NCBI GenBank assembly: GCA_002292285.1
Contig: DBBP01000034.1
Location: 1 to 62,751 of the forward strand
Source of the DNA: Proteobacteria bacterium UBA981
GTDB lineage: Bacteria; Pseudomonadota; Gammaproteobacteria; Ga0077536
Direction of reading: 5' to 3'
Length of the DNA: 62,751 nucleotides
The notes beneath the pieces were generated by a model. That model was given only the letters and a program-made list of their open reading frames with translations, searched no databases and had not been told where the DNA came from. Shown in pieces: positions 17,346 to 26,767 of the stretch. Position 1 is the stretch's first letter, and every line of letters starts with the position of its first letter. The translations under genes and the position numbers were made by a program.

Positions 17346-18905
17346 ATGTTAGAGGGCGGCGAACAAAACACTCGGCGCGCCGCACAGTCGCTGCTACTGG
17401 CCTCGACATTTGTCATCGCCGTATGTGGTCTGGTCTACGAATTGCTGGCCGGGACCATATCAAGTTACCTGCTGGGCGATTCAGTCCTGCAGTTTTCCCT
17501 CGTTATCGGTTTGTTCATGGCCGCAATGGGCATTGGTTCCTTTGCTTCGCGTTACGTCGGACAGCGCGTTCTCGACGTGTTCATCGCCGTGCAATTGTTC
17601 ATCGGCATCGTCGGTGGGACGAGCGCGTTGGTGTTGTTTTACGCTTTTAGCGTGCTGGACAACTACAGCGCATTTCTACTCTTCGAACTTGTCGCTGTGG
17701 GCGCTGCGGTTGGCCTCGAGATCCCGTTAGTAATGCGCATCCTCAAGGACTACCGAGTCTTTGAAGTGAATATCTCGAACGTCCTCACAGTCGACTATCT
17801 CGGCGCCTTGTTCGCCTCGCTATTATTCCCGCTGGTGCTCGTGCCCCAGCTCGGTTTGATTCGTACCAGCGTGTTGTTCGGTTTGTTGAACGTCGTCGTT
17901 GCCTCGCTGGCGATGTGGACATTCCGGCTTGAATTGCGTGGGCGCTGGAAATTCAGCGTCGCTCTCACGCTTTGTTTTACTCTGCTCGTGGCGTGTTTCG
18001 TCCGGGCTGACAATATCCTCGGCTATTTCGAATCGCGCCTGTTCGCTGGCGACGTGATCCATGCTTCGAATAGCCCCTATCAGCGCATTGTGGTGACCCG
18101 CAATGGGCCCGTCATTAATCTGTTCATCAACGGCGCGTTGCAATTCAGTTCGATCGATGAGTATCGATATCATGAGTCGCTTGTTCATCCGGTTATGTCT
18201 CTTGCGCCACGTACGAAAAACATTCTTGTGCTTGGCGGGGGCGATGGTCTGGCGCTACGTGAAGTGCTCAAGCATGGCACTGTCGAACAAGTCACGCTGG
18301 TCGATCTTGATCCGGCGATCACAAATCTGTTTCGCAGCAATGCGCTGTTAAACGACATTAACCATCGTGCTTACGACGATCCCCGGGTCCGGGTTATTAA
18401 CGACGACGCATGGAAGTTTCTTGAAAGCACCGAGGTTCGTTTCGACGTTGTTATTCTCGATTTGCCCGACCCACACAACCTGGCTCTGAGTAAGCTTTAC
18501 TCCAAAAGTTTCTATACGCTTCTCGCGCAACATCTAAGTGCTGACGGATTACTGGTCACGCAGGCGACCTCGCCGGTGTTTGCGACTCAGGCGTTCTGGA
18601 GCATCGTCAATACGTTATCCGACGTACCTTCCCCGTACCACTTGGAAGAAACCCTACAGACTCTGCCGTATCACGCTTACGTACCGTCCTTCGGGGAATG
18701 GGGTTTCGTTATTGCCGCGCCGCGCTTGCGCGCGTGGGGAGACATCAGAATTTCTGTGAAGACACGTTTTCTTGACGCCGAGGCACTCGCCGGCATGCCA
18801 TCTTTTGCCCGCGACATCGCTGCCATACCTGCCGAAGTGAACACCATTCACACCCATCATTTGCCGAAGTACTACGAGCAGGGTTGGGCGCAATGGTACG
18901 AGTAG
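17346..18905 (+). CDS. Membrane-anchored spermidine synthase-like aminopropyltransferase
   Basis: A 519-residue protein. Residues 15 to about 220 hold roughly seven hydrophobic helices; the rest is the spermidine-synthase fold. Seen motifs are QFSSIDEYRYHE (substrate region), VLGGGDG at about 295-301 (decarboxylated-AdoMet site) and VDLDP. The catalytic loop reads ILDLPDP, where standard SpeE has D-S-T/S-D-P, so the two active-site acids may be kept with altered neighbours. It probably transfers aminopropyl groups at the inner membrane, or binds polyamines. It lies between DUF350 and a small membrane gene in the DUF4178 operon. No AdoMet decarboxylase is nearby. Confidence 0.85.
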   Translation: MLEGGEQNTRRAAQSLLLASTFVIAVCGLVYELLAGTISSYLLGDSVLQFSLVIGLFMAAMGIGSFASRYVGQRVLDVFIAVQLFIGIVGGTSALVLFYAFSVLDNYSAFLLFELVAVGAAVGLEIPLVMRILKDYRVFEVNISNVLTVDYLGALFASLLFPLVLVPQLGLIRTSVLFGLLNVVVASLAMWTFRLELRGRWKFSVALTLCFTLLVACFVRADNILGYFESRLFAGDVIHASNSPYQRIVVTRNGPVINLFINGALQFSSIDEYRYHESLVHPVMSLAPRTKNILVLGGGDGLALREVLKHGTVEQVTLVDLDPAITNLFRSNALLNDINHRAYDDPRVRVINDDAWKFLESTEVRFDVVILDLPDPHNLALSKLYSKSFYTLLAQHLSADGLLVTQATSPVFATQAFWSIVNTLSDVPSPYHLEETLQTLPYHAYVPSFGEWGFVIAAPRLRAWGDIRISVKTRFLDAEALAGMPSFARDIAAIPAEVNTIHTHHLPKYYEQGWAQWYE

Positions 18906-18991
18906 GCGGCGGGTCTCGAGGGCGGTCCGGCGTTCGAATCGAATCGCGGGGTATGAGAAACTGATGGCTTCAACAGGAATGTGAGCTGCAG

Positions 18992-19267
18992 ATGGACACG
19001 CTGCTGTGGATTGGAACGGTGATGATTGCCGGAACGTTTTTCGGGATGTCCGTATTTAACTGGCGATTCTTTTTCAAAAAGCTCCGCCAGGGTGACGATC
19101 GCATGTCGCCAGTGCCATGGGTGGGCGGTTTGGCAGGCGCTTTAGCGTTGTTTTTGTGCCCTCTGGAAGGCGCCTTCGATTTTTGGTGGGTGCCGTTCTG
19201 CCTCGACTTTGGCTGCATCCCGAACTCGTTGTGGCTGGCTTACGCTGCCGCAACCAGCAAAATTTAA
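18992..19267 (+). CDS. Small membrane protein in the DUF4178/SpeE operon
   Basis: A 91-residue protein with two to three hydrophobic segments (2-24, 46-60 and around 65-85), rich in Trp and Phe, with a short basic loop (FKKLRQGDDR). It begins 86 bp after the spermidine-synthase-like gene and ends 15 bp before the SPFH gene, so it is clearly part of the operon. No family is recognised; a role as membrane partner of the SPFH or DUF350 protein is only a guess. Confidence 0.65.
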   Translation: MDTLLWIGTVMIAGTFFGMSVFNWRFFFKKLRQGDDRMSPVPWVGGLAGALALFLCPLEGAFDFWWVPFCLDFGCIPNSLWLAYAAATSKI

Positions 19268-19282
19268 CGCGGAGAGAAACAC

Positions 19283-20410
19283 ATGGGTCTGTTCGACACT
19301 ATCCGTAATGAACTCGTCGATATCATCGAATGGGTTGATGACTCTCGCCATACGTTAGTGTGGCGTTTCCCTCGTCATCAGAACGAGATCAAGAATGGCG
19401 CGCAACTGATTGTGCGTCCCGGTCAGGTCGCCGTGTTCGTCAATCAAGGCGAAATGGCGGACGTTTTCGAGCCTGGTCAGTACACCCTGGAAACCCAGAA
19501 TCTGCCGGTCCTCAGCACACTGCAGGGTTGGAAGTACGGCTTCGATAGCCCGTTTCGTTGCGAAGTGTATTTTGTCGCGACTCGTCAGGTTACCGATCTG
19601 AAATGGGGGACGCCGAACCCCGTGATCATGCGCGACCCGGATTTCGGGCCAGTGCGTATTCGCGCTTTTGGCAACTACACACTGAAAGCCGTGGACGCCA
19701 AAGCCTTGTTGACTGAATTGGTGGGTACGGACTCTTCGTTCGAAACTGAGGAGATTAGCGAACTGTTAAGGTCGATTGTCGTGCAAAGCTTCTCTGACGC
19801 CTGCGCGAGTTCGAACATCGCGGTACTTGATTTGGCGAGTAGCTATGCGGAGTTGTCCGAGCAAGTTCGACAGACCGTGGTTGAGCGTGTCGACGACGAG
19901 TACGGCCTCGATATTCCGCAACTACAAATCGTCAATATCTCGCTGCCTCCGGAAGTGGAAGAAGCGCTCGATACGCGTAGCAGCATGAACGTGATTGGCA
20001 ATATGCAGCAATATCAGGCTTATCAGATGGGCAACGCCATGCCGATCGCTGCCGCCAATCCGGCGGGTGGATTGGCGGGTGCTGGCGTTGGGCTGGGTAT
20101 GGGCATGGCTATGGCCAACCAGATGGTGCCAGGCATGGGAATGCAGCCAGGCGCAGCACCAGCGGTTGCAGCAGCACAAGCTGCACCGCCGCCACCGCCA
20201 CCTCCCGCGGCATGGCACGTGGCCGAGAACGGCCAGAGTGCCGGTCCGTTTGACGTGAACGGTCTTGCCCAAGCTGCCGCGGCGGGACGTTTGTTGCCGA
20301 CTACGATGGTGTGGAGCGCTGGGATGGCGGCCTGGGCACAGGCGGCACAAGTCCCGGCTCTGGCCGGACTCTTCGCACCCCCGCCTCCACCCCCGCCACC
20401 ACCAGCCTAG
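19283..20410 (+). CDS. SPFH-domain protein (virion-core-like/YdjI type) with C-terminal GYF_2 domain
   Basis: A 375-residue protein. Residues 1 to about 230 form the SPFH/Band-7 domain of the lumpy-skin-disease-virus virion-core-like group, recognisable by VRPGQVAVFVNQGEM and the DEYGLDIPQLQIVNISLPPEVEEALD stretch. A Gly/Met/Ala-rich linker and a poly-Pro run follow. Then comes a GYF_2 domain (AWHVAENGQSAGPFDVNGL ... MVWSAGMAAWAQA), which binds proline-rich or membrane-associated peptides. The protein ends in another poly-Pro tract, so it could bind itself. Probably a membrane-surface scaffold, and the likely replacement for PspA in this operon. Good ribosome site (GGAGAG). Confidence 0.85.
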   Translation: MGLFDTIRNELVDIIEWVDDSRHTLVWRFPRHQNEIKNGAQLIVRPGQVAVFVNQGEMADVFEPGQYTLETQNLPVLSTLQGWKYGFDSPFRCEVYFVATRQVTDLKWGTPNPVIMRDPDFGPVRIRAFGNYTLKAVDAKALLTELVGTDSSFETEEISELLRSIVVQSFSDACASSNIAVLDLASSYAELSEQVRQTVVERVDDEYGLDIPQLQIVNISLPPEVEEALDTRSSMNVIGNMQQYQAYQMGNAMPIAAANPAGGLAGAGVGLGMGMAMANQMVPGMGMQPGAAPAVAAAQAAPPPPPPPAAWHVAENGQSAGPFDVNGLAQAAAAGRLLPTTMVWSAGMAAWAQAAQVPALAGLFAPPPPPPPPPA

Positions 20411-20611
20411 CAACGTCCGTGCGATCGTCAGCGGGCACGACCATGGCGACCTCGTTAGCGGCGCTGCCTGATGCGCTCAGGGAAGTCCATTTCGGGTACG
20501 TGTAGCGCTGCAGTGGTTTGCCGTCGGTATGCAGGCGGCGGGCGGGTCGGTCAACGGACTTTGCGCCGCCGCAACCGCTAACCCATCGAACCCACAACAG
20601 GAGCACGAACA

Positions 20612-21694
20612 ATGGAATTTGGCATCACAATCGCCCCGCATATCGACCACTGGGACCAAATAAAAACGGCTGAAGAACTCGGCTTCGACCGCGCATGGGT
20701 GCCCGACTCGCAGATGATCTGGTCCGATTGCTATGCCATTCTGGCACTGGCAGCGGTGAACACATCACGCATCAACATTGGTACCGGTGTGTCGATCGCC
20801 GGTACGCGCATCGCGCCGGTTACTGCGCATTCCATCGGCACCATCAACCAGCTCGCACCGGGCCGAACTTTTCTTGGTCTCGGTACCGGACACACGGCGA
20901 TGCGGGTAATGGGGCAGGACCCGATGCGCGTCAGCGAGTTTCGTGAATATTTGCGTGTGGTTCGCGCGTTACTCGACGGTGAGGCGGTTGACTACACCTA
21001 CCAGGGGCAGACGCGGGAAATCGAGTTTCTGCACCGCGATCGCTATTTCGTGAATCTCGACAACCGTATTCCGATTTACGTCGCGGGCAATGGACCGAAG
21101 GCCTGCGAGGCCGCCGGTGCCTACGGTGATGGCTGGACTACCATCGGTCGGGATGCGGAGCAGATCGGAAAATCGATGGCGCACATTAGGACGGGTGCAA
21201 ACGCAGCGGAGCGGCAACTCGGGGACGATTTCCACACGACGTTGTTTTCATGCACGTCAGTCCTGCGTGCCGGTGAAGATTTGCGCAGCGAGCGGGTCAT
21301 CAACGAAGTCGGCAGCTGGGTGACGACTGAGTTACATTTTTTCTACGAAATATGGAACAAGATGGGGCGCAAGGACGAGCTCATCCCGCCGCACTTTGTG
21401 AACATGTGGGATGAGTATCTAGAGCGCGTGAATAACTTCAGCCTGCCGGAGAACGCGCGCTTCCGTCAGGTCCACGACGGCCACGCGATTTATCTGGTAC
21501 CGGAAGAACGCCGCTTCGTGACGCCTGAGGCGATTAGTGCCATTTGCATGGTTGGGTCGGCGGAAGACATCATCGACCAAATCCGCGACGTTGAGAAAAC
21601 CGGTATTAAGGAAGTGAATATCATGCCGGCTGCCGATTTCGCCGCCGGCGCGTTCGAAGACTTCGCGACCCAGGTGATGCCGGCGTTTCGTTGA
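20612..21694 (+). CDS. Luciferase-like (LLM class) flavin/F420-dependent oxidoreductase
   Basis: A 360-residue TIM-barrel enzyme. FLGLGTGHTAMRVMG, IPIYVAGNGPKACEAAGAYGDGW and the C-terminal VGSAEDIIDQIRD are typical of 5,10-methylenetetrahydromethanopterin-reductase-like enzymes of the luciferase superfamily. Strong ribosome site (AGGAG) before the ATG. It is 200 bp downstream of the SPFH gene and probably has its own promoter. Related only distantly to the luciferase-like protein at 2860. Substrate unknown. Confidence 0.87.
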   Translation: MEFGITIAPHIDHWDQIKTAEELGFDRAWVPDSQMIWSDCYAILALAAVNTSRINIGTGVSIAGTRIAPVTAHSIGTINQLAPGRTFLGLGTGHTAMRVMGQDPMRVSEFREYLRVVRALLDGEAVDYTYQGQTREIEFLHRDRYFVNLDNRIPIYVAGNGPKACEAAGAYGDGWTTIGRDAEQIGKSMAHIRTGANAAERQLGDDFHTTLFSCTSVLRAGEDLRSERVINEVGSWVTTELHFFYEIWNKMGRKDELIPPHFVNMWDEYLERVNNFSLPENARFRQVHDGHAIYLVPEERRFVTPEAISAICMVGSAEDIIDQIRDVEKTGIKEVNIMPAADFAAGAFEDFATQVMPAFR

Positions 21695-21745
21695 TTGGTG
21701 TGCCGCCCGCCGGCGTTGAATCAGGAAGTCTACGAACAGTAAACG

Positions 21746-22387
21746 TCAGGCACCGGGCAGCGTTGCGCCATAGGTATCCAGATAGGCGACTTCGGCCAGA
21801 GCTTTGCGATGCAATTTCTTCGGAAACGGTTTTGCTGGCCAACCCAACGTGATGACGGCGGCGGTGGCAATGTCGTCGGGAATATCCAGGAGCTTTTTGA
21901 CGGCCGGTTCAGCCAGACACAGAATGGTTGTCAGTGTTGTGCCCAAACCCTCAGTGCGCGCCGCCAGCATGAGATTTTGCACTGCAGGGTAAATTGACGA
22001 ACCGCCGGTCACACTAAGACGACCCAAATCAGCATCGACAGCCGTGAGCTGATTGACGGCCGCGCACACCACAATCATTACCGGCACCTCGTTGAGATGC
22101 TTGGCGAAATAGTCTACGTGCTCAAGAAAGCCCGGCTTGAAGCCCGCGCCGATGGCACCCGACGCGTACTTTTCCATGATGCCGTCCCACAGGGGTTGGT
22201 AAATATCGTGCAGCCCCTGGCGTTTCGCCTGGTCGCGCACGGCCAGAAAGGTCACCGGTTGTTTGTTCGAACCACGCGGTGCCCAACGTGCAGCGTCCAG
22301 AACCTTGACCAGCAAATCGTCCGACACGTCTTTGCCAGTGTAATACCGACAGGCGTTAGTGGTGCGAATCGCGTCATATACGTCCAT
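21746..22387 (-). CDS. Nitroreductase family protein
   Basis: A 213-residue FMN-dependent nitroreductase-fold protein. It begins with the usual short helix, then the RYYTGKDVSDDLL and ARWAPRGSNKQP segments; the S-N-x-Q-P stretch contacts FMN, and GGSSIYPAVQNLMLAARTEGLGT is the second conserved block. It reduces nitro groups, quinones or enones with NAD(P)H. GGAG ribosome site. Convergent with the luciferase-like gene. Confidence 0.88.
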   Translation of the reverse strand: MDVYDAIRTTNACRYYTGKDVSDDLLVKVLDAARWAPRGSNKQPVTFLAVRDQAKRQGLHDIYQPLWDGIMEKYASGAIGAGFKPGFLEHVDYFAKHLNEVPVMIVVCAAVNQLTAVDADLGRLSVTGGSSIYPAVQNLMLAARTEGLGTTLTTILCLAEPAVKKLLDIPDDIATAAVITLGWPAKPFPKKLHRKALAEVAYLDTYGATLPGA

Positions 22388-22436
22388 TTAGATCTCCGTA
22401 GTGCCGGGTGAATCTCAGACCGGGGTCGCCGCTGCG

Positions 22437-25400
22437 CTAACCGTTACTGCGGTTGAGCAGATGATCGAGCCACAGGTTCGACAGTTTTTCCTGTACCGAG
22501 TTTTGCCGCAGACGCGCGCGCAAATTGGGGAAGTCGACATGATCAAGCGGTTGATCCTGGTTGTAGCAGGAATAAACAAACGAGATTTCGCCGCTTTCAG
22601 GATCGATGTGCTTGCACAGGCATTGCGCGCAAACGCCTTTCATCATGCATTGCATCGGAGAGTTGATAGAACCAATTGCGACGTGATCGTCACGCAAATA
22701 AGGCGCGAGCTGTTCATGACGCGCGCGCTTGACGGCGGCCATCATCAAATCTGAGCCAATCACAATTAGTTCATCGACGTCGTTGAGAGGAATATCAATC
22801 GGCCCAAGTTCACCTTCGGCGTAAGCGACCATCGCCTTAACGACATTGCCGACGAAGCTGCGGTCCTGATCACGGCCAGTCGGGATTGGCACGACATCGT
22901 CACCGGGATCGACGGCCCATATGACGAGGTCGGCGGCGGCTTCGATATCAGCCATCTTGAATACGTCCTGGGCGCGCTTGTAGCCGGCGAAGTAGAGTAC
23001 CTGGCAGCCGGCGGCACGCAGGGCTTTGCCGATTGAAAACAACACGGCATTACCGAGACCACCGCCGATCAACAGCACTGTACCGCCAGTTGGAATATTG
23101 GTCGGCGCGCCGGTCACGCCCATCACAATCAAGGGATCGCCCGGGCGGCAGCGTGCCAGCAGGCGCGAGGATGCGCCCATTTCAAGCGCAATAAGGGAAA
23201 TCAGTCCTTCTTCCTTGTCGACCCAGGCCCCCGTCAGGGCGAGCCCCTCCGGAGTCAACACTGCACCCTCGGCGCGCGGCGCAAAGGCTTCCGGGTTTTG
23301 CACACGATAAAACTGTCCCGGCTCAAACTTCGCCGCTGCGGCCGGCGCATGCACGATGACCTCAATAATGGTCGGAGTGAGGCGGTTAACCGCGACGACA
23401 GTTGCAATCAGAGCGTCGTCCAGGCTTTGCATAAAACGACGTAGCTGAACTTCCCTTTGCGCCTGTTGACCGGCATCCAGCTGTTTCAATTCTGCGGCGA
23501 ACAAGTCCACGATATACGGATAGCCGTCTTTTGCGCTCGCCATCGCTTTGACGACGTTACCCGCGTAGACCGGGTGATTGTCACCGTAGAACGTGACGTA
23601 GCGACCGTTGTGCTCATAGGAAGTGAGCGGGGAGGCGCTGGCGAGTTTAGGGATGGTGCTGGCGTCGGCGTCGATCGCCTGCAAGCCATCAGTGCCCGGT
23701 TCATAACGGCGAAAGAATTTACCGTCGAGCTCGAAGGTGCCGGGATGTTCCTGTTCGTAAATGATATTCGGTGAGGTGCCAGCGGCAACAAACAGGCTGC
23801 GCAAAGGCAATTCAAGTTCGCGATGCTGGTCGTCATCGTCGCTACGGTTAAAACGCACTGCGCACAGTGCACCGTGTTCGTCGGCGATGGCTTCGAGCGG
23901 ATTCATGCGCGTCGCGATCTCGATGCCTTCCTGCAGCGCCTCATTCACTTCTTCATGGTTCTGGCGATAAGCAGGCGATTCCTGCAGAGTCTTGCGATAG
24001 AACAGCGTCACCCCGCCCCAAGCTTTAACCAAACTGACGAAATCCGGCTGCTCGCCAGCTTGAGCTGCCCGATCACGCTCGCGTCGCACCGCGTGGCCGT
24101 GACTAATGGATTCATCGAGGATTGCCAGCTCTTCGGCATCGTAGCGAGAGCGCACCACATCAACGCCGAGATCGGCGACCAGGCGTTCATAGCGATGCAG
24201 GACTTTCTCGACCTGTCGCGGGTAGTACGCAAGTACTTCAGTCGCGGTATCGATAGCAGTCAGGCCACCGCCAATCACACCTGCTGGCAGGCGCACCTGC
24301 AAATTAGCGAGTGAAGAATCCTTCGCCGCGCCGGTCAACTGCAGGGCCATTAAGAAGTCCGAGGCCTTGCGAACGCCGCGAATCAGGTTGTTCTTCAGGC
24401 CGATAATGGAAGGTTTGCCGGCACCGGTCGCCAAGGCCACGTGATCGAAGCCCAGCGACCAGGCGTCGTCGAGCGTAATGCTGCCCCCAAACCTGACGCC
24501 CCCATAGGCGCGAAACGTGCGTTGGCGTAGCAGCGTAAGGTAAATCACTTTCAGGAAATTCTTGTCCCAACGGACCGTGATGCCGTATTCAGCGACGCCG
24601 CCGAATCCGTTCACCGTACGGCTATCCAAATCCTCATACAGCGATTCGAAATCGCGTACCGGCTGCGGCGGCGCAGTCATCGAGCCCGTCAGGCTTGCCG
24701 GCAGCGGTTCGAGCTTCAGTGCGTCGATACCAACGACCGCAAAGCCTTCGTTCAACAGATAGTGCGCCAGCGTATAACCAGCTGGCCCAAGACCCGCAAC
24801 GAGCACTTTTTTGCCGTTGTAGGGGAGCCGATGAGGGCGCTTGACGTTGAGTGGATTCCAGCGCGTGAGGAGCGCATAAATCTCGAACCCCCAGGGCAGA
24901 CGCAGAACGTCGTTCAGAACATTGGTCTCGATTTGCGGAATGTTGACCGGTTCTGTCTTCTGGTAAATGCATCCCTTCATGCAGTCGTTGCATATACGAT
25001 GACCGGTGCCAGGGCACATCGGGTTGTCGATTACGATCAGCGCCAACGCGCCGATATTGTCGCCCTGTCGTTTGACTACATGCATTTCGGAAATTTTCTC
25101 GCCGAGCGGGCAACCGGTCACGGGCACGCCGAGCGCATTAGTTTTGAAGCCGCCCGTTTTCTTGTCCGGCATGCCCTTCGAGCAGGTGTCGTTGTCGCGA
25201 TCGTGGCAATAAATACAGTGATCAATCTCGTAAAGCACTCGGCGCAAACCGAAACCCGGATCGGTCAGCGAGAATCCGTCGCGCCGGCGTCTCTCAGCGC
25301 TCTCTGCCGCCCATGCTTTGTGACTCCCGTGTTCGCGCTCCTTGTAATGCACGAGCTGTGCAAAATTGGTCCGCGCGGGTTGTTTAAAACTAACCCAAGA

Positions 25401-26051
25401 GTTGCTTGCAAATGGCGCAAAGTCTGGATCGTGATGGACGCAGGCGCACCATTGTTCGAGGCTTTCACAAGCTGCGGAAAGCAGCATTGCGTCTTCCAGT
25501 TTCGACCATGCTTGATTGGCATCACGCACAGCGGCGATAAACCCACTGGGGGCCGGGACCCGGGCAGTCACAATCGCGGCAGCACGTGCGGTCACGTATT
25601 CGTCATCGGGGACCTGGACTACACCGTTGAGTGCCGCACGCAGACTTTTCACAACTGCGTCCAGTGCTGGGCGATCAAAATCAGTGATCGCATCCGCTTT
25701 GTATTTTTTCGCGAGCGGCATAACGAAATCGTTGCGAAACGCGAGTACGGTGTTGTCTTCATCCTGAATCAGCGCGGCCTGGTTCCCGCACTCGCTCTCG
25801 ATGCGAAACAGGTGAGCGAGGAAGTGACCAACGTGAGGGGCGGCCAAGGTCAACAACTCGGAGATTGCTTCCGGACTAAGCTCCTCCCCTTGGGTTGCCT
25901 GGTAAGCACTGAATCGCGCTGCCAGTTCGGTGTCCGATTCGGCGAGAAAATCGTCGAACTCCTGGCTAAGCCGGGCCAGTGCGTTCGGTTCATACAGATC
26001 CGAGTAAGTGAAACCGGGCAGGCCGAGATTCAGCGTATCAGTCTCATTCAT
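22437..26051 (-). CDS. Fused Nfn/GltD-PyrK-like iron-sulphur flavoprotein
   Basis: A very long (1204-residue) redox protein, start set at the ATG at 26051. Residues 1-270 are helical and unassigned. Cysteines at about 279, 282, 290, 314, 346, 354, 357 and 361 (CIYC, CPLG, CPGTGHRICNDCMKGC) form a DPYD/GltD-type region for two [4Fe-4S] clusters. Then comes an FAD fold (GLGPAG, about 420) with a second nucleotide motif (VIGGGLTAIDTA). The C-terminal third is a ferredoxin-reductase/PyrK-like module (LLIGGGLGNAVLFSIGKAL) ending in a CMMKGVCAQCLC [2Fe-2S]-type motif. These are the two subunits of NADH-dependent ferredoxin:NADP oxidoreductase joined in one chain, with an extra N-terminal domain. 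The electron carrier is unknown. Confidence 0.85.
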   Translation of the reverse strand: MNETDTLNLGLPGFTYSDLYEPNALARLSQEFDDFLAESDTELAARFSAYQATQGEELSPEAISELLTLAAPHVGHFLAHLFRIESECGNQAALIQDEDNTVLAFRNDFVMPLAKKYKADAITDFDRPALDAVVKSLRAALNGVVQVPDDEYVTARAAAIVTARVPAPSGFIAAVRDANQAWSKLEDAMLLSAACESLEQWCACVHHDPDFAPFASNSWVSFKQPARTNFAQLVHYKEREHGSHKAWAAESAERRRRDGFSLTDPGFGLRRVLYEIDHCIYCHDRDNDTCSKGMPDKKTGGFKTNALGVPVTGCPLGEKISEMHVVKRQGDNIGALALIVIDNPMCPGTGHRICNDCMKGCIYQKTEPVNIPQIETNVLNDVLRLPWGFEIYALLTRWNPLNVKRPHRLPYNGKKVLVAGLGPAGYTLAHYLLNEGFAVVGIDALKLEPLPASLTGSMTAPPQPVRDFESLYEDLDSRTVNGFGGVAEYGITVRWDKNFLKVIYLTLLRQRTFRAYGGVRFGGSITLDDAWSLGFDHVALATGAGKPSIIGLKNNLIRGVRKASDFLMALQLTGAAKDSSLANLQVRLPAGVIGGGLTAIDTATEVLAYYPRQVEKVLHRYERLVADLGVDVVRSRYDAEELAILDESISHGHAVRRERDRAAQAGEQPDFVSLVKAWGGVTLFYRKTLQESPAYRQNHEEVNEALQEGIEIATRMNPLEAIADEHGALCAVRFNRSDDDDQHRELELPLRSLFVAAGTSPNIIYEQEHPGTFELDGKFFRRYEPGTDGLQAIDADASTIPKLASASPLTSYEHNGRYVTFYGDNHPVYAGNVVKAMASAKDGYPYIVDLFAAELKQLDAGQQAQREVQLRRFMQSLDDALIATVVAVNRLTPTIIEVIVHAPAAAAKFEPGQFYRVQNPEAFAPRAEGAVLTPEGLALTGAWVDKEEGLISLIALEMGASSRLLARCRPGDPLIVMGVTGAPTNIPTGGTVLLIGGGLGNAVLFSIGKALRAAGCQVLYFAGYKRAQDVFKMADIEAAADLVIWAVDPGDDVVPIPTGRDQDRSFVGNVVKAMVAYAEGELGPIDIPLNDVDELIVIGSDLMMAAVKRARHEQLAPYLRDDHVAIGSINSPMQCMMKGVCAQCLCKHIDPESGEISFVYSCYNQDQPLDHVDFPNLRARLRQNSVQEKLSNLWLDHLLNRSNG

Positions 26052-26333
26052 AGTGTTCTTCAGTTCGTTACCTGGCGACGCGGGGTTGCGGTCGCAATAA
26101 ACCGGCTCAAGGGCTGCACGTGGCAGCCGCATCGGCAGGCGGACGCGCTACGATACGGATCCATTGGAGACGGCGCAAATGTTGCGTTTTGACCCTCGTT
26201 CAACGCCTAATCGCAGCTGTCGCGGGAGTCGCCCGAGGAGCGCGATTACACGCACCCGGGTTGTTCATAAGTGCGCGGTCGGGGAGACGATTGATGGGCA
26301 ATTTTTCGGGAAAAGGCACGGAGCGACAAGGCT

Positions 26334-26756
26334 ATGAGTGAATTGATTACCGGCGGCTGTCTGTGCGGTGCGGTGCGCTATCAGGCGGATGCCCCGCCGC
26401 AGAGCATGGGCGTGTGTCAGTGCGAGCGCTGTCAGCGGCAATCGGGTTCCGCGTTTCTAATCGCGACCGTATTCGCCCGTCAGGCGGTGACTGTGACGGG
26501 GCAACTGACGACTTTTAGCGCCAGCGACGAATCGGGCTCGGCGTTACACCGTCATTTTTGCCCGCAATGCGGGTCGGCCGTCATGATTACGCTCGATCGC
26601 TATCCGGACATTCGCTCGATGATGGGCGGCACGCTCGATGACAAATCGTGGCTCAAGCCAGATTTCAGCCTCTGGACTTCGAACGCCCAGCCCTGGCTCA
26701 CGCTGCCGGATACGGTTCGATTACACGACGAATACCCGGACGGGTTGGTGTCCTGA
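26334..26756 (+). CDS. GFA family protein
   Basis: A 140-residue zinc-binding GFA-fold protein with GGCLCGAVRYQ at the N-terminus, CQCERCQRQSGS in the middle and FCPQCGSAVM later. The three cysteine pairs are intact. It stands between the Nfn-like gene (divergent) and a P450 (convergent), so it is transcribed alone. Sequence differs enough from the GFA proteins at 13345 and 59554 to be separately acquired or long diverged. Confidence 0.87.
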   Translation: MSELITGGCLCGAVRYQADAPPQSMGVCQCERCQRQSGSAFLIATVFARQAVTVTGQLTTFSASDESGSALHRHFCPQCGSAVMITLDRYPDIRSMMGGTLDDKSWLKPDFSLWTSNAQPWLTLPDTVRLHDEYPDGLVS

Positions 26757-26767
26757 GAGCAGTGTGA

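Noticed and set aside
20140..20410. Poly-proline and Gly/Met-rich parts of the SPFH protein as a frame error
   Set aside because: They flank a clear GYF_2 domain and such linkers are normal for SPFH-GYF proteins.
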